A DNA stretch of 64,000 nucleotides from Elusimicrobiota bacterium (lineage in GTDB: Bacteria; Elusimicrobiota; Elusimicrobia; UBA1565; UBA9628). The position numbers and the translations under genes were made by a program. The notes under the pieces are model-generated. The model was not told the origin of the DNA. It was given only the letters and a program-made list of their open reading frames with translations, and made no database searches. Below, piece after piece: positions 23,540-31,523 of the stretch. The DNA is taken from positions 1 through 64,000 of the forward strand of contig JAPLKL010000028.1 in the NCBI GenBank assembly GCA_026388095.1, read 5' to 3'. The stretch's first letter is position 1. Each line of letters opens with the position of its first letter.

Positions 23540-24657
23540 TAGGCATGATGACGGTCCTGGGAGCCTTGGCCGCTTTGGGCACTTTCTTCGGCATCGGGCC
23601 GGAGCGTTTCTGGGCGAACTGGCTGGTGTGGATGCTGATGCTCTTGAGCGCGGGCTTGGGCGCGCTCTTCCTGGTCGCTCTGGAGCATCTGACGGACGCG
23701 CGCTGGAGCGTGCCTCTGCGGCGGACGGCCGAGCGGGTCGCGGGCCTGGTCGTGCCGGCTTCCGCCGCGGCGGTGCTGGCGCTGTTCTCTCTGCGAGTCC
23801 TCTACCCTTGGGCTCAGCCTGAGGCGGCTCACATCCCGGCCGTGGCCGCCAAGGCGGTCTGGCTCAATATCCCGTTCTTCGGATTGCGGGTCATGGGCTG
23901 CGCGGTCCTATGGCTGCTGTCTTGGAGGGTTCTGGCCGGGGGGTCTTTGGCGCAGGACCTGACCAAGGATGCGTCTCTGAGCGTCCGGGCGCGGCGCTTC
24001 GCTCCGTTCTTCATGGTGGTGATGGGGTTGACCACGCTGTTGGTGGCCTTCGATTGGATCTCCAGCCTGTCGCCGGAGTGGTACAGCGATGTGCTCGGGG
24101 TCTATCTCTTCGCCGGGATGTTCTTGGCGGGCTTGGCCGCGGTGACCGTGGCGGTCTGCTATCTAAAGGAACGGGGACGGTTGGCCGAGGTCCGCTTCGA
24201 CCATGTCTACAATCTCGGCGGCTGGCTCTTCGCCTTCACGGTGTTCTGGTCCTACATCGCTTTCGCGCAGTACCTTCTGATGTGGTACGCGGACCTGCCT
24301 GAGGAGGTGTTCTGGTACGCTCAGCGCGGGCACGGGCCCTGGAAAGGGGTGACTTTGGCTCTGGCTGTGCTGCATTTCGTGATCCCGTTCTTCGCCTTGA
24401 TCCCCCGGGATGCGAAGGGGGACCTGAAGCGTCTGCGCTGGGTGGCGGTGCTGGTGCTGGGAGCTCACTACCTCGACCTTTACTGGCTGATCTTCCCAGT
24501 GCTGGGAGAGCGGCCCTTGTTCTCCTGGCCTGAGCTGGGGTTCGTGTTCCTTTTTGTGGGCGTGGCCTTGCTTTGGATCAGGCGGGCGATGAAGCAGGGC
24601 GCTGACATGCCGGTGGGTGATCCGTTCCTGGCGGAGGGGTTGGCATTCAAATTGTGA
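23536..24657 (+). CDS. actF: Alternative complex III subunit ActF (NrfD-like)
   Basis: 373 residues, about 10 membrane helices, starting in a 4-base overlap with the preceding gene. It has the ActC/ActF type helices with FWANWLVWMLMLLSAGLGALF, WLNIPFFGLR, VAFDWISSLSPEWYS and FAFTVFWSYIAFAQYLLMWYADLPEE. ActF is the second NrfD-like subunit and is proposed to carry a proton path. A 109-base gap with two palindromes separates it from the next cytochrome gene. Confidence 0.92.
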   Translation: MIGMMTVLGALAALGTFFGIGPERFWANWLVWMLMLLSAGLGALFLVALEHLTDARWSVPLRRTAERVAGLVVPASAAAVLALFSLRVLYPWAQPEAAHIPAVAAKAVWLNIPFFGLRVMGCAVLWLLSWRVLAGGSLAQDLTKDASLSVRARRFAPFFMVVMGLTTLLVAFDWISSLSPEWYSDVLGVYLFAGMFLAGLAAVTVAVCYLKERGRLAEVRFDHVYNLGGWLFAFTVFWSYIAFAQYLLMWYADLPEEVFWYAQRGHGPWKGVTLALAVLHFVIPFFALIPRDAKGDLKRLRWVAVLVLGAHYLDLYWLIFPVLGERPLFSWPELGFVFLFVGVALLWIRRAMKQGADMPVGDPFLAEGLAFKL

Positions 24658-24680
24658 TGGTGTCAGGCTTTCACGAAGTT

Positions 24681-24758
24681 CACGGAGTTATCCACCGACT
24701 TGCCCCGGGGCAAGTTGGAGCCGCACGGAGTTGTCCACAGACTCGGTGCGCACCGAGT
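24681..24758 (+). repeat. Two tandem units, each a direct repeat plus an 18-bp perfect palindrome
   Basis: Unit 1: CACGGAGTTATCCACCG (24681-24697) then the perfect palindrome ACTTGCCCCGGGGCAAGT (24698-24715). Unit 2: CACGGAGTTGTCCACAG (24724-24740) then ACTCGGTGCGCACCGAGT (24741-24758). The lead sequences agree in 15 of 17 bases, the units are spaced 43 bases apart, and the palindromes share only the ends ACT...AGT. They sit in the only sizeable gap of the respiratory operon, just before the ATG at 24767. They could act as protein-binding sites, RNA hairpins or REP-like repeats. Confidence 0.7.
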
Positions 24759-24766
24759 TCCGAATC

Positions 24767-25648
24767 ATGAAGATCGAAGACTACGCGAGCCCTGAAGAGC
24801 TCAAGCGCCTGGGCACGGTTTTTTTGACCGTGCTGTTGGGGCTTGCGGTCGTGGCTCTCTTCGAGTTCATCGTGGTGCCGAGCCTGCGCATCGCGAACCG
24901 TCCGCCGATGGGCGCTGATATCCCTCCTCAGGGGGCGACGGGTTGGCTGGACCCGACGGAGTATCCGGCGACGAAGAGCTACGTGATTCCGCCGGTGGAC
25001 CCGAAGACGGTGATGAGTCCGACGCCCGAGCTGCTGGCGAGGGGCCAGTCGCTTTTCACGAAGAACTGCGTGCAGTGCCATGGGGAAGCGGGACGGGGGG
25101 ACGGGCCAGCGGCCAAGACCACGATACCGGCGCCGCGGGATTTCGCGCAGGCTAAGGGCTGGAAGAACGGCTATGGGCTGGCCGGGATATTCAAGACGGT
25201 CTCGAACGGGGTGGCGGGCAGCGCCATGGCGGCGTTCGATTACGTGCAGGCGAAGGACCGGATGGCTTTGGCGCACTATGTGCAGTCGCTGGGGGCTTTC
25301 CCGCATGCTGAGGCGCCGGCGGCGCTGGCGGCTTTGGCGAAGTCGTTCGCGACGGCGGGCGAGGTCGTGCCGAACAGAATCCCGGTGAGCTTGGCCATGA
25401 AGAAGCTGGTGGATGAATACTCGGAGCCGAGAGCTCTGGTCTTGTCGGGCCTGGCGGCGAAGGTCGTGAGCGACCCGCAGCGCGCGGCTGTGTGGCTCAA
25501 GAACTCGACCGCGTGGCGGGGGGGACCTAAGGCTTTGGCTGAGGCGGTCGCGGCGCAGGCGCCGGGCAACGGCTTCGCGGTGGGGGCGGCGGGATTGAGC
25601 GCCGCCGAGTGGGGCTCACTCAATAGGGATCTCCAGAGGGCGCGATGA
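24767..25648 (+). CDS. Membrane-anchored monoheme cytochrome c
   Basis: 293 residues from ATG 24767; longer upstream readings would run through the palindromes. One N-terminal helix (about residues 16-38, VFLTVLLGLAVVALFEFIVV) anchors a c-type domain with heme site CVQCHGEAGRGDG at about residue 102 and a likely Met ligand in AGSAMAAFDY. The C-terminal 100 residues are a second, heme-less segment. Positioned between alternative complex III and the oxidase, it is a good candidate for the electron carrier linking the two. Confidence 0.85.
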   Translation: MKIEDYASPEELKRLGTVFLTVLLGLAVVALFEFIVVPSLRIANRPPMGADIPPQGATGWLDPTEYPATKSYVIPPVDPKTVMSPTPELLARGQSLFTKNCVQCHGEAGRGDGPAAKTTIPAPRDFAQAKGWKNGYGLAGIFKTVSNGVAGSAMAAFDYVQAKDRMALAHYVQSLGAFPHAEAPAALAALAKSFATAGEVVPNRIPVSLAMKKLVDEYSEPRALVLSGLAAKVVSDPQRAAVWLKNSTAWRGGPKALAEAVAAQAPGNGFAVGAAGLSAAEWGSLNRDLQRAR

Positions 25649-26493
25649 CGCGCAGAGCGATCGTCTGCGGGATTATGGCTGTGTCTGCCTGTGCCGCCGC
25701 GGCGCCGGCCGGGAAGCCGGTTCCTTGTCCCGCGCTCACGCTGCGCTTCATCATCGACAAGGATTACGACACGAAGACATTGTTCAGCATGCTCCATCAT
25801 GATGATCCTGCGGGGTTGGCCTCGCGATCGGCGGCGATGGGGTTGGACAAGGACTTCGCTCGGCGGATCCACGATGCCCCCGACCATGCCAGCGTGTCGG
25901 CAGAGCTGACCCGGACCGTGGACGCGCGCTACGCGCAGGTCGGTGAGGCGCTGGAGACAGCCCGGGAGGAGTACGAGAAACTGTGGGGTCCGCTCGTGGG
26001 CCTATTCTCCAACGTCATCACGTCCACGACCCAGCATTGCTGGTTCCACTCCGCTCCCGCCACGCTGTATACCGACGTGGTCTCGGCCTTCCATCCCGGT
26101 CTGAGCGACTGGTACGGCAACACCGTCGCCACCAAATACGACCTCCCGGAGGCATCGAAGCGGCGGATCCTGGCGCACGAGATCGTGCTGTCGCAAGTGT
26201 TCCATATCGTGCGCAAGTATCATCCCAGGAGCGAGATATCCGACTGGAAGGTCTGGGTGCTCTCAGAACTCACGGCCGTGTGGATCTTGAGCGATCCTCG
26301 CCTGATGACCTATTGGCCCGGCTTCCCCACGCGGGATTATTTCGCCCGCTCCAATTATCCGCAGTTGGCCGGAGTGGAGGAAGAACTGCGGCCGGTCTTC
26401 GAACGCAGGGCCGGCTTCCGGGCCTATGTGGACGAGGCGGTCGCCAGGCTCCAAAAGATCGACGAGGGCAAGCTCACCAAGAGGCCATCTTGA
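25645..26493 (+). CDS. Exported or lipoprotein-like protein of unknown function in the respiratory operon
   Basis: 282 residues, overlapping the cytochrome gene by 4 bases. The N-terminus MTRRAIVCGIMAVSAC looks like a signal with a lipobox-like VSAC, though ordinary Sec cleavage is also possible. The mature part has several His residues (LHHDD near residue 52; TQHCWFHSAP near 130) and RRILAHEIVLSQVFHIV near 175, where HE recalls half of a zinc-protease motif, but the second His is not at the HExxH spacing. No family was recognised. Its location before Sco hints at a role in oxidase assembly or metal delivery (inference only). Confidence 0.6.
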   Translation: MTRRAIVCGIMAVSACAAAAPAGKPVPCPALTLRFIIDKDYDTKTLFSMLHHDDPAGLASRSAAMGLDKDFARRIHDAPDHASVSAELTRTVDARYAQVGEALETAREEYEKLWGPLVGLFSNVITSTTQHCWFHSAPATLYTDVVSAFHPGLSDWYGNTVATKYDLPEASKRRILAHEIVLSQVFHIVRKYHPRSEISDWKVWVLSELTAVWILSDPRLMTYWPGFPTRDYFARSNYPQLAGVEEELRPVFERRAGFRAYVDEAVARLQKIDEGKLTKRPS

Positions 26494-26501
26494 GGCATAC
26501 C

Positions 26502-27266
26502 ATGACACCGACAGTCCTTTTTCTGGCCATGGCCCTTCTGCCCGCGGCGCACGCGCAGCAGTCGGCCGCGCCCCAGCCCGAAGTCGGCGTGGAGGAGCAT
26601 CTCGGCGCCACGCTCCCTTTGGACGCCCGCTTCTCCGACGAGGACGGCAAGCCCATCACCTTGGGCAAGCTCATCGACAAGCCCACCATCCTCACCCTCA
26701 ACTACTTCCGCTGCGCCGGCATCTGCACGCCCCTGCTCAACGGCCTGCTCGACAGCCTCAACGAACTCAAGCTGGAGCCGGCCAAGGACTTCCAGGTCGT
26801 CACGGTCAGTTTCGACGAACGCGACCTCCCCGAGATGGCCAAGATGAAGCGCGCCAACTACCTCAAACAGTTCCGCCGCCCCTTCCCGCCCGCGGCCTGG
26901 CGCTTCCTGACCGGCAAAAGCCCTTCCATACACCTCCTCACCGACGCCGTCGGCTTCAAGTTCAAAGCCTACGGCAGCGAATTCATCCATGCCGGCGTCA
27001 TCTTTATCCTCTCGCCCCAAGGCCAGGTCACCCGCTACATGTACGGCACGGATTTCCCGCCTATCGACCTCCAGACCGCCTTGGGCGAGGCCCTGCGCGG
27101 CCAGACCCGCCCATCCGTCATCAAGTCCCTCGCGTTCTGCTACACTTATGACCCGGCCGGCCGCCGCTACATCGTCAGCGTCACGAGGCTGGTCGGCGCG
27201 TTCAGCGTGCTGATGGTCCTGCTCACGGTCTTCTTGGCCGTGTTCTGGGAACGCAAGAAATCATGA
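26502..27266 (+). CDS. Sco/SenC-type copper chaperone for cytochrome oxidase
   Basis: 254 residues from ATG 26502. Signal peptide 1-18, a thioredoxin-like domain with the Cu-binding CAGIC (about residues 72-76, in FRCAGICTPL) and downstream His in FIHAGVIFILSP, then a C-terminal membrane helix (about residues 232-250). The C-x3-C plus distal His arrangement is that of Sco1/SenC/PrrC proteins that load CuA in subunit II. The C-terminal helix is an extension not found in most family members. It overlaps ctaD by 4 bases. Confidence 0.9.
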   Translation: MTPTVLFLAMALLPAAHAQQSAAPQPEVGVEEHLGATLPLDARFSDEDGKPITLGKLIDKPTILTLNYFRCAGICTPLLNGLLDSLNELKLEPAKDFQVVTVSFDERDLPEMAKMKRANYLKQFRRPFPPAAWRFLTGKSPSIHLLTDAVGFKFKAYGSEFIHAGVIFILSPQGQVTRYMYGTDFPPIDLQTALGEALRGQTRPSVIKSLAFCYTYDPAGRRYIVSVTRLVGAFSVLMVLLTVFLAVFWERKKS

Positions 27267-28852
27267 GCTATCTCGATCCCCAAGGCGGCGGCCTAGGCTC
27301 CTGGCTCACCGCCACCGACCACAAGCGCATCGGCCTGCTCTACCTGACCTTGATGACCGTCTTCTTCTTCGTGGCGGTCGGCATCGGCGTGACCATGCGC
27401 CTCAAGCACTTGAGCGGCGGCGACTACCTCATCTCCGCCCAGACCTACAACGCCCTCTTCACCGTGCACGGCGTCATCATGATCTTCTTGTTCGTCATCC
27501 CCGGCCTGCCCGCCGTGTTCGGCAACTTCTTCATGCCCATCCTCATCGGCGCGCGCGACGTCGCCTTCCCCAGGCTCAACCTCCTCTCCTGGTACTTCTT
27601 CGCCACCGGCGCCACCCTCGCTGTCCTCTCTTTGTTCACCGGCAACGGACCGCCGGACACAGGCTGGACCTTCTACGTCCCCTTCAGCATAAAGACCGGG
27701 ACCAATGTCTCCCTGGCCGTGTTCGCCGCCTTCGTTCTGGGGCTCTCCTCCATCCTGACCGGCCTCAACTTCATCACCACCATCCACCGCATGCGCGCAC
27801 CCGGCATGACCTGGCACCGCATGCCGCTCTTCGTCTGGTCCCTCTACGCCACCGGCTGGATCCAGGTCTTGGTCACGCCCATCATCGGCATCACCTTGGT
27901 CTTGGTCATCCTGGAGCGCTTCTTCAACATCGGAGTCTTCGACCCGGCCAAGGGCGGAGACCCGGTGCTCTACCAGCACATGTTTTGGACCTACTCGCAC
28001 CCCGCGGTCTACATCATGATCGTCCCGGCCATGGGCGTCATCACCGAGATCATCCCCACCTTCTCGCGCAAGAGCATCTTCGGCTACAAGGCCATCGCCT
28101 ACTCATCCATAGCCATCGCGGGCTTCGGTTCCATGGTCTGGGCGCACCACATGTTCACCAGCGGCATGGCCGACACCGCGGACTTCGTCTTCTCTTTGCT
28201 GACCTTCATCGTGGCCGTGCCCAGCGCCATCAAGGTTTTCAACTGGACCGCCACCCTCTACAAAGGCTCCATCGAGATGGCTCCGGCCATGCTCTACGCT
28301 TTGAGCTTCGTCTTCCTCTTCGCCATCGGCGGCCTGACCGGCGTGATGCAGGGCGCCTTGGGCGTCAACGTGCATTTGCACGACACCTACTTCATCGTGG
28401 GACACTTTCACTACGTGATGTTCGGCGGCACGGGCTTCGCCTTCTTCGCGGCTTTGCTCTATTGGTTCCCAAAGATGTTCGGCAAAATGTACGACACCAA
28501 GCCCGCCTACGCCGCCTGGGGCCTGATGTTCGTCGGCTTCAACATGCTCTACTTCACCATGCTGGTCCTGGGGACCATGGGCATGCCGCGGCGCTACTAC
28601 GCGCATTTGCCCCAGTTCCACAACGCGCATCTGGTGGCCACGGCCGGCTCCTGGCTCTTGGCCGCGGGTCTGCTGGTCCTTTTCGGCAACTTCTTGTACG
28701 CGCTCTTCAGGGGCCGCAAGGCCGAGGCCAACCCCTGGGGCGGCATCACCTTGGAGTGGACCATCCCCTCGCCGCCGCCGCAGGAGAATTTCGCCGAGAT
28801 CCCGACCATCACCGCCGGTCCCTACGCCTACAATCCCGGGAGGCCTGGATGA
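27263..28852 (+). CDS. ctaD: Cytochrome c oxidase subunit I (caa3, A2-type)
   Basis: 529 residues, 12 helices plus short tails. The low-spin heme His is in LFTVHGVIMIF, CuB ligands in FWTYSHPAVY and AHHMFTSGM, and the high-spin heme His in GHFHYVMFGG. The D-channel Glu of A1 oxidases (GHPEVY) is replaced by the YS pair in TYSHPAVY, the hallmark of A2-type enzymes such as Thermus and Rhodothermus caa3. The His-Pro-x-Val-Tyr crosslink motif is intact. It reduces O2 and pumps protons. Confidence 0.96.
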   Translation: MSYLDPQGGGLGSWLTATDHKRIGLLYLTLMTVFFFVAVGIGVTMRLKHLSGGDYLISAQTYNALFTVHGVIMIFLFVIPGLPAVFGNFFMPILIGARDVAFPRLNLLSWYFFATGATLAVLSLFTGNGPPDTGWTFYVPFSIKTGTNVSLAVFAAFVLGLSSILTGLNFITTIHRMRAPGMTWHRMPLFVWSLYATGWIQVLVTPIIGITLVLVILERFFNIGVFDPAKGGDPVLYQHMFWTYSHPAVYIMIVPAMGVITEIIPTFSRKSIFGYKAIAYSSIAIAGFGSMVWAHHMFTSGMADTADFVFSLLTFIVAVPSAIKVFNWTATLYKGSIEMAPAMLYALSFVFLFAIGGLTGVMQGALGVNVHLHDTYFIVGHFHYVMFGGTGFAFFAALLYWFPKMFGKMYDTKPAYAAWGLMFVGFNMLYFTMLVLGTMGMPRRYYAHLPQFHNAHLVATAGSWLLAAGLLVLFGNFLYALFRGRKAEANPWGGITLEWTIPSPPPQENFAEIPTITAGPYAYNPGRPG

Positions 28853-29451
28853 GTGAAGCCGCCCACCAGGATTACCAGGGCTCCAAGATCGGCATGTGGC
28901 TCTTCCTCTTCACCGAGTTCATGCTCTTCGGCGGACTCTTCATCCTCTACGCAGGCTCCCGGGCTTTGAACCCAGAGGCCTTCCATGAAGCGAGCCGCGA
29001 ACTGAGCGTCCCCTTGGGCGTGGCCAACACCGTCATCCTGCTGACCAGCAGCCTCTTCGTGGCCGCCGCCATCACCGCGATACAGAAGGGGAACAAGAAG
29101 CTCTCCGTACTGTTGACCGGCCTGACCGCCTCCTGCGGCGCGCTCTTCCTGGTCAACAAGGGTGTGGAATGGGGTCTTAAGTTCCACCACGGCATCTATC
29201 CCAACGGCCCGGCCTTGGCGGCGCGGCCGCAGGGAGAGGCGCTCTTCTTCGGGCTCTACTTCATCATGACCGGCCTGCACGGCCTGCACGTCCTGGCCGG
29301 CACCGTGCTCCTGACCATCATGGCGGTGCTGCTCGCGCGCGAGCGCGTGCGCCAGGATGACTATGTGCTTCTGGAGAACTCCGGGCTGTATTGGCATCTG
29401 GTCGACGTGATCTGGATATTCCTGCTGCCTCTCTTCTATCTCGCGGCATGA
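28849..29451 (+). CDS. ctaE: Cytochrome c oxidase subunit III
   Basis: 200 residues from ATG 28849 (ATGA overlap with ctaD). Five membrane helices, with GMWLFLFTEFMLFGGLF at the start, FFGLYFIMTGLHGLHVLAGT and GLYWHLVDVIWIFLLPLFYL at the end, which are characteristic of CoxC. The five-helix form, lacking the first two helices of the mitochondrial type, is normal in bacterial caa3 operons. Confidence 0.95.
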   Translation: MSEAAHQDYQGSKIGMWLFLFTEFMLFGGLFILYAGSRALNPEAFHEASRELSVPLGVANTVILLTSSLFVAAAITAIQKGNKKLSVLLTGLTASCGALFLVNKGVEWGLKFHHGIYPNGPALAARPQGEALFFGLYFIMTGLHGLHVLAGTVLLTIMAVLLARERVRQDDYVLLENSGLYWHLVDVIWIFLLPLFYLAA

Positions 29452-29732
29452 GCGAACAAGAACAGGGCCACACCATCGAGTACCCGACCTTGCTCAAGGT
29501 CTGGGCGGCTTTGGTGGTCTTGACCGCGGCCTTGGTCGCGGCCAGCCGCGTGTCCTCGACCGCGGCGGTCTGGGCCATGCTCGTCATCACCCCGCTCAAG
29601 GCCGCCTTGGTCCTCTACTTCTTCATGCATCTCAAGTACGAGAAGGTCCTGCTCAAGGGCATGGTCTTCACGGCCTTGGCCACACTCATCACCTTTATAG
29701 GGCTGCTCTTCTTGGACATCTCCTTCCGCTAG
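29448..29732 (+). CDS. ctaF: Cytochrome c oxidase subunit IV
   Basis: 94 residues starting in the ATGA overlap at 29448. Three hydrophobic helices with the family signature around VITPLKAALVLYFFMHLKYEK, where the Lys and His face the membrane boundary. Small helical subunit IV of prokaryotic caa3/cbb-like oxidases stabilises subunit III. It is followed 7 bases later by ctaC. Confidence 0.88.
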   Translation: MSEQEQGHTIEYPTLLKVWAALVVLTAALVAASRVSSTAAVWAMLVITPLKAALVLYFFMHLKYEKVLLKGMVFTALATLITFIGLLFLDISFR

Positions 29733-29739
29733 AGACACC

Positions 29740-30681
29740 ATGCCATTCCTAGCCCAAGCCTCCAGCTTCAGCGGTTCGGTGGACCGGGTGTTCCTGGGCT
29801 CCATGGCCGTCTGCGCGGCCTTCCTCCTGCTGGTGACCTTCTTCATCGTCTACTTCTCCATCCGCTACAGCCGCATGCGCAATCCGGAGCCGGTGGACAT
29901 CCACGAGAACACGCCCCTGGAGATCGTATGGACCGTCGTGCCCTTGGTCCTCTTCCTCGTGATGTTCTACTACGGCTGGACGGATTTCCGCACCATGCGC
30001 CACCCGCCGCCGGACGCCATGGTCGTCGAGGTCACGGCGCGGCAATGGGCCTGGAGTTTCAAGTACCCCAACGGCAAGCAGACCGACCAGCTCTACATCC
30101 CTTTGGCCAGGCCCGTGAAGCTCATCACCCATACCTTGGACGTCATCCACGGCTTCTTCGTGCCCGCCTTCCGCGTCAAGGTGGACGTGGTGCCGGGCAA
30201 GAGCAACTTCGTGTGGTTCACGCCCTGGCTGCTGGGGGATTTCGACATCCAATGCACGGTCATCTGCGGGGTCAACCACTCGGCCATGCTCTCCAAGGTC
30301 CGCGTCATGCCCGAGGCGGAGTTCAAGAGCTGGTACTTCTCGGCTGAGGCCGCGCCCAAGCTGGCGGCCTCGGCCGCGGCTCCGGGAGAGGCCCCGGCCG
30401 TGGCCTTGCTGCGCTCCAAGGCCTGCCTGGCCTGCCACTCCTTGGACGGCACGCCCATGGTGGGTCCGACCTTCAAGGGGCTCTTCGGCGCCAAACAGAG
30501 CGTGCTCTTCAAGGCCGAGCCGCGCGAGGTCATCGTCGACGAAGACTTCCTAAGACGGGTGATCCACGAGCCCGATTCCGCGGTGGTGGCGGGATATCCG
30601 CCGGTCATGCCGCCAGCATATCTCTCCGCGGCCGAGCTCAATGCGATCGTCTCTTACCTCAAGTCGCTGAGGGCCGAGTGA
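29740..30681 (+). CDS. ctaC: Cytochrome c oxidase subunit II with C-terminal heme c domain
   Basis: 313 residues. Two N-terminal helices (about 20-40 and 65-82) are followed by the cupredoxin domain with CuA ligands: His in DVIHGFFVPAF, and CTVICGVNHSAM. A cytochrome c domain covers about residues 215-310 with CLACHS and a Met ligand in PPVMPPAYLS, so this is a caa3-type enzyme that carries its own cytochrome. Placing subunit II after subunits I, III and IV, rather than first, is a less common gene order. Confidence 0.95.
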   Translation: MPFLAQASSFSGSVDRVFLGSMAVCAAFLLLVTFFIVYFSIRYSRMRNPEPVDIHENTPLEIVWTVVPLVLFLVMFYYGWTDFRTMRHPPPDAMVVEVTARQWAWSFKYPNGKQTDQLYIPLARPVKLITHTLDVIHGFFVPAFRVKVDVVPGKSNFVWFTPWLLGDFDIQCTVICGVNHSAMLSKVRVMPEAEFKSWYFSAEAAPKLAASAAAPGEAPAVALLRSKACLACHSLDGTPMVGPTFKGLFGAKQSVLFKAEPREVIVDEDFLRRVIHEPDSAVVAGYPPVMPPAYLSAAELNAIVSYLKSLRAE

Positions 30682-31523
30682 AGGCCGGGCTGGACTTGGT
30701 CAAGCCGCGCATCGCCCTCGCCGCTGCCGCTTCGGCCGTCGCCGTTTTCATTCTGGCTTCCCACGGCCTGGGCTGGCGCGTCCTGCCTTTGGGCTTGGGC
30801 GTTTTCCTGCTCGCCTGCGGCTCGGCCGCGCTCAACCAGCTGCTGGAGCGGCGTCTCGACAGCCTCATGGAGCGTACCCGGAGCCGGCCGGTGCCGTCCG
30901 GGCGCCTGAGCCCGGGCCGGGCGCTGGCGGCGGCCTTGCTGCTGCTGGCCGCGGGCCTGCCGCTCATTGGTCTGGCCGCGGGGCCCGCCGGCTTCTTCCT
31001 GTCCGCCTTCGCGGTGGCCTGGTATGACGGCGTATACACGCCTCTGAAGAGAGTCACGGCTTTCGCCGTGGTGCCGGGCGCGCTGGTGGGCGCCGTGCCG
31101 CCGGTCCTGGGCTGGCTCGCGGCCGGCCGCCCCTGGCAGGACCCCAGGCTCCTGGCCTTGTGCTTCTTCTTCTATCTCTGGCAGGTGCCCCATTTCTGGC
31201 TGCTGGTCCCCAGGCAGGCCGCGGACTTGAAGCGCGCTGGCCTGCCGAACCTCGGTGAAATCTTAGGCGAGGCCCGACTGGCGCGGCTGGCCGCGGTCTG
31301 GATGTGCACGGCCGCGGCTTCGGCCCTGCTCCTGCCCCTCTTCGGCGCGGTCGGCTCGGCCGCGGCCTCGGCGCTCCTGTCCCTCGCGGCCGGGTGGCTC
31401 ACCTGGAAGGCCGCAGCCCTGCTCCGGTCCGAGGGGGATGTCCGTTGGCGCGCGGCCTTCGGCCAGCTCAACGCCTTCGTCCTCATCGTCATGGCGCTCA
31501 TCGCCGCGGACTCCTACCTATGA
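30678..31523 (+). CDS. ctaB: Protoheme IX farnesyltransferase (heme O synthase)
   Basis: 281 residues from a GTG in a 4-base overlap with ctaC. A UbiA-fold prenyltransferase with about nine helices. The first polyprenyl-diphosphate motif reads NQLLERRLDSLMERTRSRP (the second Asp-rich element replaced by Glu/Asp), and the second region has WYDGVYTPLKRVT. WQVPHFW is also typical of CtaB. It makes heme O, the precursor of the heme A needed by the oxidase. No ctaA is in view. Confidence 0.92.
   Translation: MKAGLDLVKPRIALAAAASAVAVFILASHGLGWRVLPLGLGVFLLACGSAALNQLLERRLDSLMERTRSRPVPSGRLSPGRALAAALLLLAAGLPLIGLAAGPAGFFLSAFAVAWYDGVYTPLKRVTAFAVVPGALVGAVPPVLGWLAAGRPWQDPRLLALCFFFYLWQVPHFWLLVPRQAADLKRAGLPNLGEILGEARLARLAAVWMCTAAASALLLPLFGAVGSAAASALLSLAAGWLTWKAAALLRSEGDVRWRAAFGQLNAFVLIVMALIAADSYL

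Noticed and set aside
24681-24740. DnaA-box-like sequences (TTATCCACC, TTGTCCACA) suggesting an origin
   Set aside because: Each has one mismatch, only two occur, there is no AT-rich unwinding region and no dnaA, dnaN or gyr gene nearby; they sit in an operon.
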